Below the pieces are notes generated by a model, which had not been told where the DNA came from, did not search any database, and worked only from the letters and a program-made list of their open reading frames with translations. The translations under genes and the position numbers were made by a program. From NCBI RefSeq assembly GCF_002197845.1, contig NZ_NIDE01000001.1:62001-126000 (forward strand): a stretch of DNA of 64,000 nt, given 5' to 3'. The DNA comes from Fimbriiglobus ruber (lineage in GTDB: Bacteria; Planctomycetota; Planctomycetia; Gemmatales; Gemmataceae). This document shows positions 62,382 to 64,000 of this stretch, in pieces (the stretch's first letter is position 1; each line of letters opens with the position of its first letter).

Positions 62382-64000
62382 TTACCGACCGAACGGCATC
62401 GGCCCCAGGTGTTCGGCGACCGGCCCGAGGGCCAGGGCCGGGAGGAACAACAACGCGCCGACGAGGAGGACCGTCCCGAGCAGCACGAAGCCGAACGTCA
62501 CCGTGTCCGTCCGCAGCGTGCCCGCCGTGAACGGGACCCGCTTTTTGGTCGCCAGGCTCCCGGCCAGGGCGAGCGGGGCGATGATCGGGACGAACCGCCC
62601 GAGCAACATCACCAGCCCGGTCGCGATATCCCAGTGCGGGGAGTACGGGGCCGGCGTCGACAGGTTCTTTGCTCCATCGTTGAACCCGTAAGTGTCGCCC
62701 AGACCCTCGAACCCGGACCCGTTGTTCGCGGACGACGAGGTGAACTCGTACAGGATTTCACTGAAGCCGTGCGCCCCGGGGTTGCTCTCCGCCGCCTTGC
62801 CCCAATCCAGGGCCGCGAAGAGCCCGGTCGGCCCGAGGACGAGGAGCGGGTGGACCAGGAGGGCAAGCATGGCCAGTTTCATCTCCTTGGCCTCGATCTT
62901 CTTGCCCAGGTACTCCGGGGTCCGCCCGACCATCAGGCCGGACAGGAACACCCCGACGACCAGGTAGATCAGCATGTTGATCAGCCCGACGCCCTTCCCG
63001 CCGAAGACGCAGTTCAGCATCATGCCGACCATCGGAGTGATGCCGGCCAGGGGGTTCAGGCTGTCGTGCATGCAGTTCACTGAACCGCACGTGACCGCCG
63101 TGGTGACGGCCGAGAAGGTCGCGCCGGCCGACGGACCGAAGCGGAGTTCCTTCCCTTCCAGGTTTCCGACGCCGGATTGGTCAACGGGCAACCCGACGAG
63201 CGGTGGAACCACTTTCTCAGGCGCCCCGGGTACGACGATCTTTCGCTCCGGTTGGGCGGTGAAAGCGGGGTTCGGCGTCAGGCTGTCGTGGTAGACCGCC
63301 CACCCGATCATTGCCACGAACATCAGCATCATGACCGAGTAAATCACGGCCGCGTGCCGCTCCTGACGGAGCATCCGCCCGAACATCACTACCAGGGAGA
63401 ACGGGAAAACCAGGATGCTGACGCACTCGATGAAGTTGGTCCACGCCGACGGGTTTTCGTACGGGTGGGCGGAGTTGGCCCCGAAGAAACCGCCGCCGTT
63501 CGTCCCGAAGTGCTTGATCGGGAGGATCGCCGCCACCGGCCCGCGGGCCACGACCTGCGGCTTGGGCACGTCTTTCCCGTCGACCGAGTCAGTACCCATC
63601 GCGCCGGCCTGAACCGTCTTCACCTCGGCGGACGGTTCGAGTGTCATCGGCATCCCGCACAGGATCAGGAGGACGCCGGCGACGACGCTCGCGGGGATGA
63701 ACACGTAAACGATGACCCGCCACATGTCGAGGTAGTAGTTACCCATGTGCGTGTCGCCGCGGAGCCCGCGGATGACTGCCGCCAGGGCGCAGAACCCGAC
63801 CGCCGCGGACGTGAACATGTTGAACACCACGAACAGCAACTGGCTGAAGTACGACAGGTGCTGCTCGCCCGAGTAGTGCTGCAGGTTGGTGTTCGTCATG
63901 AACGACACGGCCGTGTTAAAAATCGTCGTCGGGGACAGCATCAGTTTGCCGTCCGGGAACGCCGAGTCGTGCTGGTTCAGCGGTGCGAACGGTTGAACCA
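62382..64000 (-). CDS. kdpA: K+-transporting ATPase subunit A (N-terminus outside window)
   Basis: The frame is open to the right edge, entering as VQPFAPLNQHDSAFPDGKL before MLSPTTIFNTAVSFMTNTN, so about 539 residues are visible and only a short N-terminal part is missing. Selectivity-filter-like loops are present: FMTNTNLQHYSGE (loop 1), FGTNGGGFFGANSAHPYENP (loop 2), CGSVNCMHDSLNP (loop 3) and TSSSANNGSGFEGLG (loop 4). KdpA is the channel-like subunit of the potassium pump. The order kdpA-kdpB-kdpC is the standard one. Confidence 0.97.
   Translation of the reverse strand, partial: VQPFAPLNQHDSAFPDGKLMLSPTTIFNTAVSFMTNTNLQHYSGEQHLSYFSQLLFVVFNMFTSAAVGFCALAAVIRGLRGDTHMGNYYLDMWRVIVYVFIPASVVAGVLLILCGMPMTLEPSAEVKTVQAGAMGTDSVDGKDVPKPQVVARGPVAAILPIKHFGTNGGGFFGANSAHPYENPSAWTNFIECVSILVFPFSLVVMFGRMLRQERHAAVIYSVMMLMFVAMIGWAVYHDSLTPNPAFTAQPERKIVVPGAPEKVVPPLVGLPVDQSGVGNLEGKELRFGPSAGATFSAVTTAVTCGSVNCMHDSLNPLAGITPMVGMMLNCVFGGKGVGLINMLIYLVVGVFLSGLMVGRTPEYLGKKIEAKEMKLAMLALLVHPLLVLGPTGLFAALDWGKAAESNPGAHGFSEILYEFTSSSANNGSGFEGLGDTYGFNDGAKNLSTPAPYSPHWDIATGLVMLLGRFVPIIAPLALAGSLATKKRVPFTAGTLRTDTVTFGFVLLGTVLLVGALLFLPALALGPVAEHLGPMPFGR

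Noticed and set aside
1-64000. tRNA, rRNA, CRISPR or replication origin
   Set aside because: By eye I found no tRNA T-loop/CCA pattern, rRNA segment, short-repeat array or DnaA-box cluster; a dedicated search could still find a small RNA gene.

Overview
This window is high-GC bacterial DNA from a planctomycete, most likely the family Gemmataceae (Gemmata/Fimbriiglobus-like). The signs are three DUF1559 proteins with pseudopilin-type N-termini ([13 protein letters not shown]), large Ser/Thr kinases including one paired with an ECF sigma factor, a sulfatase, a surface protein with the LEPLTDRLAPS N-terminal motif, a membrane-bound cytochrome-like protein with a CxxCH site, and many secreted proteins of unknown function. 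I found no rRNA, tRNA or CRISPR. The family-level assignment is inference.

Layout. 1-3804 (minus): a translationally overlapping operon of a small protein, a MoxR AAA+ ATPase, a second uncharacterised protein and a vWA-like protein cut by the window edge. It resembles MoxR-vWA-third-component conflict systems. 4236-15732: mostly housekeeping and accessory genes: a polytopic membrane protein, a sulfatase, an active/inactive M16 peptidase pair, a GNAT acetyltransferase, a Ser/Thr kinase, phoU, cutC, an RmlD-like reductase and a secreted protein. 15919-24369 (minus): a complete nitrate-assimilation operon running from nitrate reductase through an FAD/[2Fe-2S] partner and a nitrate transporter to nitrite reductase and a CysJ-like electron-supply flavoprotein.

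25161-34531: a YcxB-like protein, PQQ-propeller and HEAT-repeat proteins, a DUF1559 protein with a lipoprotein, a frameshifted Gfo/Idh/MocA oxidoreductase with a TIM-barrel epimerase, a cytochrome-like membrane protein with Lys/Glu repeats, and NrnA. 34784-39597: the MoxR / DUF58 / transglutaminase (TgpA-like) triad. 39651-43421: an isochorismatase-family hydrolase, a class V aminotransferase and an AAA_21 ATPase + DUF4276 pair that looks like a defence module. 43526-46560: a repeat-built surface protein and two Cys-containing secreted proteins, probably metal-binding.

46589-49732 is a tandem duplication of a whole transcription unit (leader, DUF1559 pseudopilin, small lipoprotein, strong hairpin). 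It is followed by an ECF sigma factor / sensor-type kinase pair, a frameshifted IS630-type element, a DUF4214 secreted protein, a frameshifted secreted thioredoxin-fold protein without its CxxC, a GT-A-like protein, and kdpC, kdpB and partial kdpA. The KdpC carries an insertion of about 150 residues.

Three genes (30520, 53197-53206, 55615-55620) break by one base at or beside short homopolymer runs. Sequence error should be excluded before they are called pseudogenes. Start codons were adjusted where a ribosome-binding site, signal peptide or gene overlap favoured another start.
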